Positions 39,080 to 50,741 of a stretch of 64,000 nt of DNA are shown piece after piece. The DNA is taken from assembly GCF_029962835.1 (NCBI RefSeq), contig NC_080589.1, positions 20,977,586-21,041,585 of the forward strand, read 5' to 3'. Every line of letters starts with the position of its first letter. Within the stretch, counting starts at the first letter, position 1. Both the position numbers and the translations under genes were made by a program. The notes under the pieces are model-generated. The model saw nothing but the letters and a program-made list of their open reading frames with translations, searched no databases and was not told the origin of the DNA. The stretch comes from Magnolia sinica. Lineage: Eukaryota; Streptophyta; Magnoliopsida; Magnoliales; Magnoliaceae.

Positions 39080-39260
39080 ACATGGGATTTCGAGACTTGA
39101 CCCATTTAGACCCGACCTATTTGTTAAATGGTATGGGTCTAGGTCAAAGAACAAACCCAGTTGCTAAACGGGTCTATATCAGATTCTCTTTATATTAGGC
39201 CCGCTTCATATCTATTTAGTAAATGGGCGGGTCTGATATATGTTAAAAGGGACCTACCGA
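39080..39260. repeat. GGGTCTGACCC-type repeat, left cluster
   Basis: Repeated ACCCATTTAGACCCGACC and AACGGGTCTATATC motifs like those at 40100-40260. The two clusters may be the subterminal parts of one transposon (about 39080-40260) into which a foldback inserted. I could not fix the ends. Confidence 0.4.
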
Positions 39261-39483
39261 GGCTAGAACTTGTCCAAACCCAGTTTTAAACCTAGTAAAA
39301 ATGCTTACATACCTCAACAAGTAACACGCAAAAATAAAAAATTCACCCCATGTTCAATTACGAATACAAGGAACCACAAAATCTGAATCAATGCATGTGA
39401 AGGTGATGAGATTAGTGAATTAGGATGTATGTGGATTGCATGTGAAAGGTTTTTGCTGGAAGTTCTTGCATTGGGATGATAAA

Positions 39484-39912
39484 TGGGGCCCACCATGATG
39501 TTTGTCAGAAATTTGCCCCATCCATACATTTTTCCAACTCAGTTTAAGACATGAGACAAAAAAAACACGAGGTGGATTAAAAATTCAAGTGGGCCACGTG
39601 AGAGGAAATAAAAGGCATTGAATGACCACCGTTGAAACATTCGTATGGCCACAAAAGTTTTATATCAAGCTAAGTTTTTTATGTTTTCAGTTCATCCTAG
39701 TGGACACGACCTTATAAATAGTTTCGATGACATATAAACATCAAGGTGGACCCCAGGAAGGTTTTAACGGTAGGCATTTCTTTCCACACTTTTCCCTCTC
39801 ATGTGGCCCACTCGAATTATGGATCTGCCTCATTTTTTATCTCATGTCCTTAATTGAGCTGGAAAAATGGATGGATGGGGTAGATTAATTTAAAAAACAT
39901 CACGGTGGGCCC
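39484..39912. repeat. Foldback repeat, copy 15
   Basis: Left end ATGGGGCCCACCATGATG, right end CATCACGGTGGGCCCTACC. The arms seem to extend out to GAAGTTCT (39456) and AGGAACTTC (39931). Confidence 0.85.
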
Positions 39913-40049
39913 TACCTTACATCATAGTGTAGGAACTTCTTATGAAAGGCAATCTGCATCCTATTAGGATATGAAGATGTTTACTGGATTGTGTGGTAGT
40001 GGATGTCAGTCGTGTGGTGTGTTGATGTCAGTCACGTCACCAACATTTG

Positions 40050-40108
40050 TGGGTCCCACCATGATATGTGTTTTATCCACACCGGATGTCCATTTTGGAG
40101 ATCACTTT
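40050..40108. repeat. Foldback repeat, copy 16, fragment
   Basis: Only the outer left arm (GTGGGTCCCACCATGATATG to GGAGATCACTTT). The following sequence is the GGGTCT-type repeat. Confidence 0.7.
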
Positions 40109-40494
40109 AAACCCGACACATTTATAAGTGGGTCTGGTTCAGGGTTTAGATATCCCTTAACCAGACCCGCTAAACCCGACCCATTTATAAATGGGTCTAG
40201 GTGGACTCAAATCCATTTATAAATGGGTCTAATAGGGTTGACTTAGACCCTCCCATTTAGTTAATGAAATCACTTCCCAAAATATAAGGATCCCAAAAGT
40301 CCTATGATCTCATGTATAATAGGAAACTTTTGGGTTGATAAAGCATTTCTAGATCATGGGACAAGTGTTAATATGATACTATTACGCCTCACAATTTGGT
40401 GCCAAATTTGGCCAGACCAGACTTCGAATCTCAGGTTATGATTAAAATTTTTAAACATTCTCAAGCATAAATTTAATAATAGCTATATCACAAT
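40109..40494. other. GGGTCT repeat cluster and plain flank
   Basis: 40109-40260 repeats CCCATTTATAAATGGGTCT, a palindromic unit, three times. 40261-40494 shows nothing recognisable. Confidence 0.45.
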
Positions 40495-41207
40495 CACTAC
40501 GCCAAAATCACGGCTTTGTGACGGACCAAATCCATCGTAAAACCAAATAAACGATGGATTTCATCTGTTGCTTGGCTCGTCGCTGTTTACTGGGTCATTT
40601 TTTTCCCGACGGATAAAATCCATCATTTAATCTACGACAGATAAGATCCACCGCAGATTACCGACGGATAAGATCTGTCGTAAAAAATAAAACATTCGTC
40701 GCTGAAATTTAGAAAAAATGACCCAAATTATTTGTTATTTAAAATATTGGTGATAGATAAGGTCTGTTGCTAATATGAGGAGAGCAACAAACCTCAAATT
40801 TGTCCATTTTCAACTTGTTCAGAAATTAGCGACGGATTTGGTCCGTCGCTAAAATATCTGCAAATTTAAAAAAAAAATTGTTAAATTTGTTTGTAATTTT
40901 TTTGAATCTTACACCTGATAGTCTTTCAAAAAATAATTCACATGATTGTTTAATAATAACATAATCATTCAATGATTAAACATGTGCATGCATGTTTAAC
41001 GCATGTAACATTCATCAAGACAAAATAATTAGCACAATACTAACAAAATAGTTAACGATCTATTTAATGTTTTCAGACTATAAATGCACATGAATGTCCA
41101 TTTTCCATGCTACAAATGTTTATAGCAATACAACTTTTTATGCAACCACAGCCTGATATAGCCAAACAGGCAAAACCGATCATTAGTTGGGACTGAAAGT
41201 GGGTAGG
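40495..41207. mobile_element. CACTA transposon, left end (second family)
   Basis: CACTACGCCAAAATCACGG at 40495 is a CACTA-type terminus. It is followed by subterminal palindromes (GACGGATAAGATCCG-type, for example 40651-40681 and 40829-40855), a different motif from the elements at 1 and 59733. From about 40880 it is plain AT-rich sequence up to the chromovirus, so the element probably continues after 55142. No opposite end was found. Confidence 0.7.
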
Positions 41208-44200
41208 TGTAAGACCCAACCCGAGTTCCTGTGTGTGCATGTGTGTGTAGGTATGCAGTTCATTTCTCTTCATCCCGCTATCCTATCGGTCGAATCCTGG
41301 CGACACGTGACCCTCGAATAGTGTTTGCAGTCATCCTTGACTCCAGTCACGTTGACCCGACTCGGATCAGCTCGAAACCTATGCCATCTTGTTCACATCG
41401 TCATTGCGGTTCCGATGACACGACCTGTGCGTCCAACCGATGTATAGATCATAAGTTATGTATGTCTCATTTTTTAGCCCTTAATCATGTGGCTCACCTA
41501 AGAGTAGTGCATGTGGCCCCCACACCCTTTTTACACAAGTTCCAACACACACTACACACACCACCTAAACCTCCATATCTTATACTACCAACACCACCCA
41601 CACCACTTAAACCTATCCTACCCTAGCAACTTTGGTTTCTCCTCCCTAGCTAATTATTCCTTTTCTTACAAAACTAATCATGACTAGCCATCATTTGCTA
41701 CTCTATCCTTATCTCTCTCTCCCTCCTTCTCTTCTCCTCATTCATGCAACCAAAGCTCCCAAACGTCCAACCCTCTTCCTCCATTTTTCCAGCCCTTTGA
41801 AGCTTCCATACCACACAATCCAACCCCTAAGAATCCATCCTAGCCATTGATTCTTTCTCTTGGAGTTAGATAACCCTTGTGTTAAAGAAGGAGAAGAAGT
41901 CTTGAAGGTGGGGTTCTTTCAAGTTGTTGATTTCTCCTTTTGTTTGTGATCCTCTCTTTCCTTTTTCATATGGGACATGTGGGACCCACCAATACATGGT
42001 GGGGATCCCATTTGATCCCTTAGATGTGGCCCTTGGCCCATCCTACATGCATGTATTATTCCATGATGGGGCCATTCTCTATAGACCCCATCGTTATGTA
42101 TCTCATGATCCTAATCATTCTAAGGTCATCTAGACCTTCATTTTATGGTGGGGATGGTATCCCCACCTTAGAAAAAAAATTTATTGTGGGTTCCATGCAT
42201 GCAGGGACCCAAGATGTGAATATGTATAACTAGATCTTTATATGGGAGATCTTAGTGGTGAAATCCCTCTATGTATGGCCGGATTCTCTCTCTTTTTCTC
42301 CCTCTCTCCCTCTATTTTCTCCCTAATATTTGCTGATCATGGTGGCCCACCTGATGTGCAAGGCACATCCAGCCGTCCACCCTTGATGGGACGTCCCCTT
42401 GTCCCATTTTCTGAACATATGGAGATCCACCTTGCTATCCATTCCGGTCTGGATCGGTTGGGAGCATGTTCCGGATATGTGTGGCCCATATAGGTGGCCC
42501 TACCTTAATGTATATGAGGATTATTCTTGCTGAATTTTTATTTGTGGGTTGCACAAGGCAGCAATATACATTGCTGTCCAGAATTTTACAAGCCCATGTT
42601 GCTGATTTTTGGGGAAGTGTTTGGCCCACATGTTTAACTTATTTTTGAAGGAGTTGAGGGTGGGTCATTGGTGTGTGGACCCCATCTTGATGCATGCTGA
42701 AAAACCACCCCATGCAACCCTTCCTTAGGATGCCCAAGGGCTGGGCCTAAGGGCGTGGACAGTCCAACAAGTGGGACCGTCCAGCCATATTGTTGGAGGG
42801 GGGAAACCCCATTGTGATCTGATTTTTGGGATAGTGGCCCACTGATGTGGACCCTACCTTGTTGTACAATAATGGAGACACCTTTCCCCTCCCATTTTCC
42901 CCTAATTTGATGAGCATGGGCCCACCCCAATGGGTGATCAAAAAAGGGGCAGCAGCCTGTATTTTTTTCTGCAACCTTGATGTCCATAAATTTGTATAAA
43001 TTAATTGGCATGTCTATTGGCCCCAAAAATTTTCTCCAATGTGGCTCACCTTGCTGAGACGCATCATGCATGATTGGGGACCATGTGGAGCATCAGAACC
43101 TGGGGGAATCATGGCTGACCAACAGCCATGCTAGACGTCCCATGGTGGTTAACGTCCAACATGGGCTAGCCGTCCCACCTCCTTTAGGCCCCCATAATGT
43201 AGTGTTTCATCCATCCTTTCTCCCATCTGACGTGGCCCACTTGGGCTTGACCCACCCTTGGAGGGACATCCATGGTGGGGCCCACCTTAGGCTTGGTTTT
43301 GGGCAGCCGTCCAGGCCCATGGACTGTCCACCAAGGACGCCCAGCCTATGGGATGCTGCTGGACGTCTAGTCCAGCAGCTGGCCCACTTGATAGGTATGT
43401 TGTATCTACTCCTTTCATCTGGTGGGACCCTCTGTGACATGTGTGAGTCACCAGGGTTCAAAATAATTATATAAATTAATTATTGTTGGATTTCTAGCAA
43501 GCCGAGATAGTGGATGAGCTGAAATTTGAGCATTATGCCCAAACTTATTGCACATAAGTATTTATTTTGGGGCAGCATGGCTCACCAGATTTGGGGTTAT
43601 TTACACACATATCTTGCCCTATTTTTTATCATGCTTTAGGCTTAATTAGTGCACATTTGAGGCCCACCCCAGTTGGGTTTTATTAGGTCCATATTTCTAG
43701 CTAATTGTTGGATTATTTAGCCCTTTTGGGGCTGGAACTTTCTAGATAGGCCCATTGGACCTTTAGGCCTATATTTACCATGCTATTATGACGAGTTTAT
43801 GGGCCAAAATACTCATGTAGTTGGGCCCTTGGTTGCCCACTAAATTAACCCCATACTTAGGCTAAGATGTGAGGCCCAACTCAGTTGTTTCAAACATAAG
43901 AAATTACCCATATGATTGGAATACCGGGCTGCCCATTAGGCCCACCACAATGTATGGGTTTGTAATCTTTATGGTTGGACACGACCCTTGGCTAGGGACC
44001 CACTATGTTGCCTCCTAAATTAGGCCATGTGTATTGCCCCCTAAGCCCATGGATTGTTTTAGGCCTTGGGCCTCAATTTGCTTGAGTAGTAGTGGTCTAC
44101 CTTTTGGGAGCCAGTTGAGGTTGGATATCCTCCTTGGTTTCCCTAAGGTAGGCCCATAGGGTTGTTATAGGTGTTTGAAAGCCTACCATGGATCCTTGTT

Positions 44201-45611
44201 AGGACCGCTTCTTCCATGGGCTTTTATAGCGATCTTAGCTTGTGAACTACCCCAAAGTATTGGGCCCCCACTAGAGGGTTGCTCCTTAGAGTACCTGTCT
44301 ATGTATCTAAACTTAGTCCCTCCTTGGGAAGGAGGAGTATATTCCATGTCATCATCGTCGAGTGGCGCACTTACACCATTATGAACCATATGCATCATTT
44401 ACGTGAATAGATTGCATTTATGTCTAGCCATTGGGCTGATACGATAGAGGGATGGAGTTTCTCCCCTTGTGCACATCGAGTGCTTGGAACTAGTGTATGA
44501 TCTGCATGCATGATTCATGCATTAGCATCGCATTTCATGATAATACTGCCCTTGCTTCATCAGGGCCTTGCCTCCACAGGGACATTCGTGGATGGCCGTA
44601 TATATGGACACCAAAAATATAGTATTTGAGCATTTCGGGTGCATAGGATATCCCTGGGTGAAAGCCCCTAAACCTTCAAAGTACCTAGAAGACGCCTCAA
44701 TGCCGTGACCGGGTGAAAATCATGAGCGCCCGAGTGCCTTACACCATTAGGCCGCGTCTCCCACTATCGTGTAATCAGTTGAGATGGGATGTGGCCTTAT
44801 CTGCCTGAGTGAGAGGGCATGACTAGGCTGAGTCTGACCAGCTCGTGAATGGGTCCTCTACCTTCGAGTCTTGCTAGTGCTTGGCTGTCCACAGGTGGGT
44901 AGTATGGTCTCTTACACTCGTTGACTGTGCGGTCTTAATAGCGGTAGTCATCGTGTAGTGCATTAGACCCCGGTGATATTCCTTATGATGGAACTGTATG
45001 AGATATATGGACTGGTTATAAGCATTGGCATCATCTCGCATTGCATTGATATTTGTTGTATAGGCCTTGTTGCATTGCATAGCCTTGGTATGGCTTCCTA
45101 CATTCATAACTTAGCCTTCGTTAGGCTTGTGGCATTGACATCAATCATGTTTCCCTTCTGTATCTTCTATTATTCTTCTGCGCACCATTGTCACACACCT
45201 TCACTATCCTCTAAGCTTCTATAAGCTTATGCACGATTGATGCGTGTAGGAGATCTTAGGTTGGCATCGTAGCAGCAGAGCTTAGATAGAAGTTGAGCTG
45301 AGGACCCCAGTGTTGTAGATCTTCTTCCTTCTTCTTTTGTCATTAAATGTATTTCTTTTCAGCCTTTTATCTAAAGTTTAAATTTATAGTGGATTTTGTA
45401 ATGTGCCCCTTGGTTATTTCTGAGATTTACTTGCTGTGATCTTGAGTATGCTCGCGTTGGAATGAATATACGGTTATGAAAATCCTCCTTGTAAGATCCT
45501 AGGATCGGAACCTAACTCAAGAGCCCAGAATGGGGTACTACGGAGGTTGTTGTGGCCAAAACCAGCTATCGAGTTCCTTGTGAATCCAGTTACAAAATCT
45601 GGGGCGTGACA
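41208..45611 (+). repeat. 5' LTR of the chromovirus (4404 bp)
   Basis: Starts TGTAAGACCCAACCC and ends GGGGCGTGACA. Its first half is rich in GTGGCCCAC-like motifs. The last 400 bases contain CTATAAGCTTATGCACGATT and CCTAGGATCGGAACC, which are shared with the solo LTR at 7160. Open frames here (for example 43070-43474) are discussed as findings. Confidence 0.93.
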
Positions 45612-45616
45612 GGAGT

Positions 45617-45627
45617 TGGTATCAGAG
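45617..45627 (+). other. Chromovirus primer-binding site
   Basis: TGGTATCAGAG, five bases after the 5' LTR, complementary to initiator Met tRNA. Confidence 0.88.
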
Positions 45628-45772
45628 TATAGAAAGTAATTCTGGAATAACTCAAGATAACATTGCATATCTGCTGAGAGCATAGGACAAGTAGTGTCTC
45701 GAGAACCTTTCTTTCTTTTGAGCTTATAATATTCTGACCCTATGCGTCATCGTCCTTATTTTTCTGTAAACA

Positions 45773-48700
45773 ATGCGGCTTAGACATGGCGCCCGTGGTC
45801 AAGGTGCCCGTGGCTATGGTGCCTATGGACGAGGCACCCATGATACCTATTCTACCCAAGCACATCCCGCTCCCATCTTAGAGGATCTGATTCTTGAGGT
45901 CCTGATTCAGCCTCTTGTTAAGCCTGTTCCTCCTATAGCGCCTATTCCTCCAGTTCCTCCTGTTCCCCCAGTAGTTCCCCCATCCAAACCTATTGCTCTG
46001 GTTACAAAGGCTCCAGCTCCATCAACCGCACTCGTGCCTCCGCCCGAGGCGAGTGTCGCTCCTGCTTTCCTGACAGTACTAGTTGGTGCTGAGCATTTTT
46101 AGCATTTGATATAGCTTGTCGCTACTGCATTGCAGAATCACCAACCTGCAGTTCCAGTTTCTGAGCAAAGCGATTTGCCGCGCGCTAGTGCTATTTTCAG
46201 AGAGTTTAAGTAGCATGATCCCTCGAGGTTCAGGGGTGGGCCAGACCCTTGTGCCGCCAAGGCATGGCACACAAAGATCACGAGGATTTTCGACACTATG
46301 CAGTGTCTAGCTGATCAGAGAGTTTCCCTTGCTACCTTTCTTCTTCAGGGCGAGGCCCATCATTGGTAGCCGTCCGTATCTAGGATGGCCGAACCAGATT
46401 TTGTCTAGACTTGGGAGGAATTTGTGGTCCATTTCGACCAGAAGTTCTTCCCTAAGCATGTTCAGGTGCAGAGGGCAATTGAGTTTGAGACCCTAGTTCA
46501 GGGTGAAATGTCGGTGTCACAGTATGAGGCCCATTTCTTGGCCTTGTATAGGTTTGCTCCTCATCTCACCAGTGATGAGAAGATGAGGGCTCACCGTTTT
46601 GTGACTGGCTTGCATCCTGCTCTTCGTAGCCATGTGGTGGGACATTGCTTAGAGACATTCGATCAAGTTATCCATCGAGCATTGGTTTATGAGGAGGACT
46701 GGGCTATGACCCAGAGATCGCGAGAGCAGAGTTCCGGTGGAGACCAAAAGAGGAGAGCACCAGCCGGCAGTTCTAAGCAGTACCGTCAGCAGAGTTGGAG
46801 GGGCAAATTAGAGTTTCGGCAGCCTGCGGCTCAGTCAGCAACTTTATCGTCATCATCAGTACAGCCGACCGCTTCATCTTCCGGCCCCTTTTTTGATGTT
46901 TGCTTTAGTTGTGGGCAGACCGGGCATCGGAGGCGAGATTGTCCTCTCCCCTTGCAATAGCAGAGGCCATCGCAGTTACCTCCTCCTCATCCTCCTTAGC
47001 AACAGCATCAGCAGCGAGCACACCTTCTAGCCTCCTCTCCTAAGGCTCCTCCTCAGTAGCAGAGGCAGTTAGGTAGACCTCCCCAGCAGAGACAGTAGCA
47101 GCATAGACAAAGCAGCATCAGCAACAGCAGAGGGGATATCCACATGTCCAGTCCCTGGGTCGAGTATGTATTGCAGCTCGGGATCCGTAGTCTTTCGGTT
47201 TGCTTCCTTTGCCAGCTCTGGGCAAATTTTATTCCATGCAGTAGGCGCCAGGCCAGGACCCGCAGTCATCGACCAGCGGAGTTGTCGAGGGTATTCTACT
47301 TGTTTGTGCTTGCATTGTCCATATTTTATTTGATTCTAGTGCCTCCCATTCTTTCATGGCCGAACAGTTTTGCCGATCGACCGGTATTCTGTCGGAGTCC
47401 TTGTCTGAGGCCTTGGCCATTTCGACTCCCATGGGGAAGTCTGATGTGTTGAGCCGTCACTGCCCTTCTTACCTGGTGTTAGTGGGCGAGATGTTCCTTC
47501 CCACCGATCTGTTCGTAATGCCGATGGTAGGTTTTAATGTTATCCTGAGTATGGATTGGCTTGCAGAGTATTGTGTCGTCTTGGACTGTACCATGAGGAC
47601 GATCACGTTTCACATTCTCGGCTTGCTAGTATTCTAGTTTGTCGTCGAACCCAGAGGAGAACCGTTGTCTAATTTCTTAGCTTCTATCATCAAGGATTCT
47701 GTGATATGGTGTATTGAGCAGCTGCCAATTGTTTATAAGTACCCGGATGTATTCCAAGAGATCCCGAGTTTGCCACCGCGTCGGCAGATTGAGTTTCAGA
47801 TTGATTTGGTGCTCGATACTGTGCCTATCTCGAAGGCCCCCTATCGGATGGCATCATTGGAGTTGAGGGAACTGTAGGAGCAGTTAGATGAGCTCCGTGA
47901 GTTGGGTATTATTCGTCTCAGCAGTTCGCCTAGGGGAGCCTTGGTATTGTTCGTAAAGAAGAAAGATGGCTCGTTGCGGCTCTGTGTGGATTATCATGAG
48001 CTCAACAAAGTCACCATCAAGAATCGATACCTAGTTCCCTGTATTGATAATCTGTTCGACCAGTTGCAGGGTGCACAGTATTTTTTCAAAATAAACTTGC
48101 GCTCCGGTTACCATCAGATTCAGGTCCGAGAGGAGGACATTTCGAAGACAGCTTTCCGGACGCGCTATGGTCACTTTGAGTTCCTGGTCATATCGTTTGG
48201 GCTGACCAATGCGCCCACCGTATTTATGCAACTGATGAACGAGGTCTTCCGGCCATTCCTCGATGAGTTCGTGGTGGTGTTCATTGATGATATTTTTATA
48301 TATTCGAGGACCCGTGAGGACCATGTTGAGCACTTACAGATTGTGCTGGAGACCCTCCGTACCCACCAGCTATATGCGAAGCTAGAGAAGTGTGAGTTCT
48401 GACAGGAGGAGGTAAAATTTCTCGGTCACGTGGTGATGAGGGAGGGTATTGCTGTGGACCCCTCGAAGGTTGATGCAGTGTGTTAGTGGGGCTAGCCCAC
48501 GAACGCGTCTGAGATCCGTAGCTTCCTTGGTTTAGCGAGATATTATCATCGGTTTATTGAGGGTTTCTCATGTATTGCAACACCGCTAACCTGGTTAACG
48601 TGGAAGGGTGTCAAGTTCATCTGGAGTGACGCTTGTGAAGAGGCATTTATGTAGTTGAAGGATCGCCTCACGTCCACTCCTATTCTCACTCTTCATGATG

Positions 48701-50665
48701 GGAGTGAGGGTTTTGTTGTATTTACTAATGCCTCCAAAGTTAGTTTGGGTACTGTAGTGATGTAGCACGGGAAGCTAGTGGCGTATGCCTCGCGCCGGCT
48801 CAAGGTTCATGAGCTGAAGTACCCCACCCATGATTTGGAGCTAGCAGCGGTTGTCTTTGCACTAATAGTGTGGAGGCATTATCTATATGGGGTCAGGTTC
48901 GAGCTCTTGTCGGATCATAAGAGCCTGAAGTATCTATTTTCGCAGTTTGAGTTAAATTTACATCAGAGGCGATGGATGGAGTTGTTGAAGGATTATGATT
49001 TCGACCTTTAGTACCACCCAGGTAATGCAATCGTGGTGGCAGATGCGCTCAGCCTTCAATCATGAGGCTTGGTGGCTCAGATGATGGTGCGAGAGTGGCA
49101 GATGCTCGAGGATGTTTTAGAATTTGACTTTAAGTTTAGTCTTCATTCTTTCATTGTTCAGCTTTCAAGCTTGTCGGTTCAACCTTCTTGGATGGCTAGG
49201 GTGATCGAGGCTCAACAAACAGATGAGTCGCTTCAGGAGTACCGAGCAGAGGCCGCATCCATGGAGCAGTCAAACTGGCAGATTGGTTCCGATGGTGGAT
49301 TACGCTTCAGAGGCCGATTGTGTCCCGGATGTGCTAGAGTTGCATCGCGATCTGATGACTGAGGCACACCGATCAAGACTTACTATTCACTCGGGCTCCA
49401 CGAAGATATATTGTGATATGAGGAGGCAGTGTTTTTAGCAGGGGATGAAGCGTCAGATTGCTAGTTTTGTGGCTAAGTCTGACACATGCCAGCGTGTCAA
49501 GGCCCATCACCTAAGACCCCCTGGTCCCTTGCAGCCATTGAGCATTCCAGTGTGGAAGTGGGAGCATGTGTCGACGGACTTCATCGCAGGTTTGCCGAGG
49601 ACTCAGCGCAGTCACGATACCATCTAGGTTATCGTCGATCATCTGACAAAGTCAGTTCATTTTATTCCAATGCGTGCTTCCTGGATTATGGACCGACTTA
49701 CAAAGGTATTCATTAAGGGGATTGTGAGACTGTACGGCATCCCAGTTTCGATCGTTTCTGATCGAGACTCCAGATTTATGTTTCAGTTTTGGAGGAGTTT
49801 CCAGCAGGTGATGGGGACCACTTTGCATCTCAGCACCACTTATCATCTGCAGACAGATGAGCAAACCGAAAAGGTCAACCAGATCCTTGAGGATATGCTC
49901 AGATCTTGTGTGATTGACTTGGTGGGTAATTGGAATGAGCATTTGCTCCTCACCGAGTTCGCATACAACAATAGCTATCAAGCGACTATTGACATGGCTC
50001 CTTTTGAGGCACTTTATGGCAGATTATCCAGATCTCCTAGCTGTTGGACTAAGGTTGGAGAACGTTGTCTCTTAGGTCCCGAGCTTGTGCAACAGGCATC
50101 AGAAGTTATTGATGTTATCAGGCAGAGGATGCACACAGCTGAAAGCTGGCAGAAGAGTTTTGCTGATCGTCGGCGTCAACCCCTTGAGTTTGTAGTTTGG
50201 GACATGGTATATCTCAAGGTCTCGCCTATGAAAGGCGTGGTTCAATTTGGTGTGAAGGGCAAGCTTGCCCCGAGATTCATTGGACCTTTTGAGATTACCA
50301 AGCGCGTGGGCACTGTGGCCTACAAGCTTGCCTTACCTCATGAGTTGTCCGCGATCCACGACGTGTTTTATTTTTCTATGTTGCATGAGTATGGGTTTGA
50401 CACCATTCATGTGATTGATTGGCAGCCACTCAAGGTCTGTGAGGATGCTTCCTACATCGAGCAGTCGATCCGTATTCTTAATCGAAAGGAGCAGGTTCTC
50501 GGGACAAGGTCATTCCCTTGGGGAAGGTGCAGCGGGGTCATCATTTTGAGGCCGAGGCGTCTTGGGAATGTGAGGCCAAGATTAGAGAGCGTTACCCCCA
50601 TTTGTTTGATGATTGATTTATACATGATTATTTGTATTGCCTTCTCTTTAATAATTATTATATGA
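45773..50665 (+). pseudogene. Chromovirus gag-pol polyprotein, broken
   Basis: Gag begins at ATG 45773 with a Pro-rich segment, stops at about 46100, and ends with the zinc knuckle CFSCGQTGHRRRDC at 46901-46942. Protease shows DSSAS (47332-47346), with Ser in place of the usual Gly. Reverse transcriptase (about 47740-48420): the first catalytic Asp is Asn (48094-48096), FIDD at 48280-48291 is intact. RNase H (about 48700-49010): the first catalytic Asp is Asn (48727-48729). Integrase (about 49330-50200) keeps the D, D, E positions, but one zinc-binding Cys is Ser. A chromodomain-like tail (about 50440-50620) is split by a frameshift near 50513. Stops at 47875, 48400, 49009, 49436 and 49625 fall at expected Gln or Trp codons. 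Not functional. Confidence 0.93.
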
Positions 50666-50730
50666 TGGTGGTGTTTTACCTTTCATTTTGTCCTGAATTA
50701 GTTAATTTCGAAGATGAAATTTCTTTGTTG

Positions 50731-50741
50731 GTGAAGAGGAT
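50731..50741 (+). other. Chromovirus polypurine tract
   Basis: GTGAAGAGGAT directly before the 3' LTR, a short purine-rich primer. Confidence 0.6.

Noticed and set aside
45773-46102. Pro-rich frame as a host cell-wall protein
   Set aside because: It starts right after the chromovirus primer-binding site and continues into gag.
49652-49981. Minus-strand frame of 109 codons
   Set aside because: Antisense of the chromovirus integrase.
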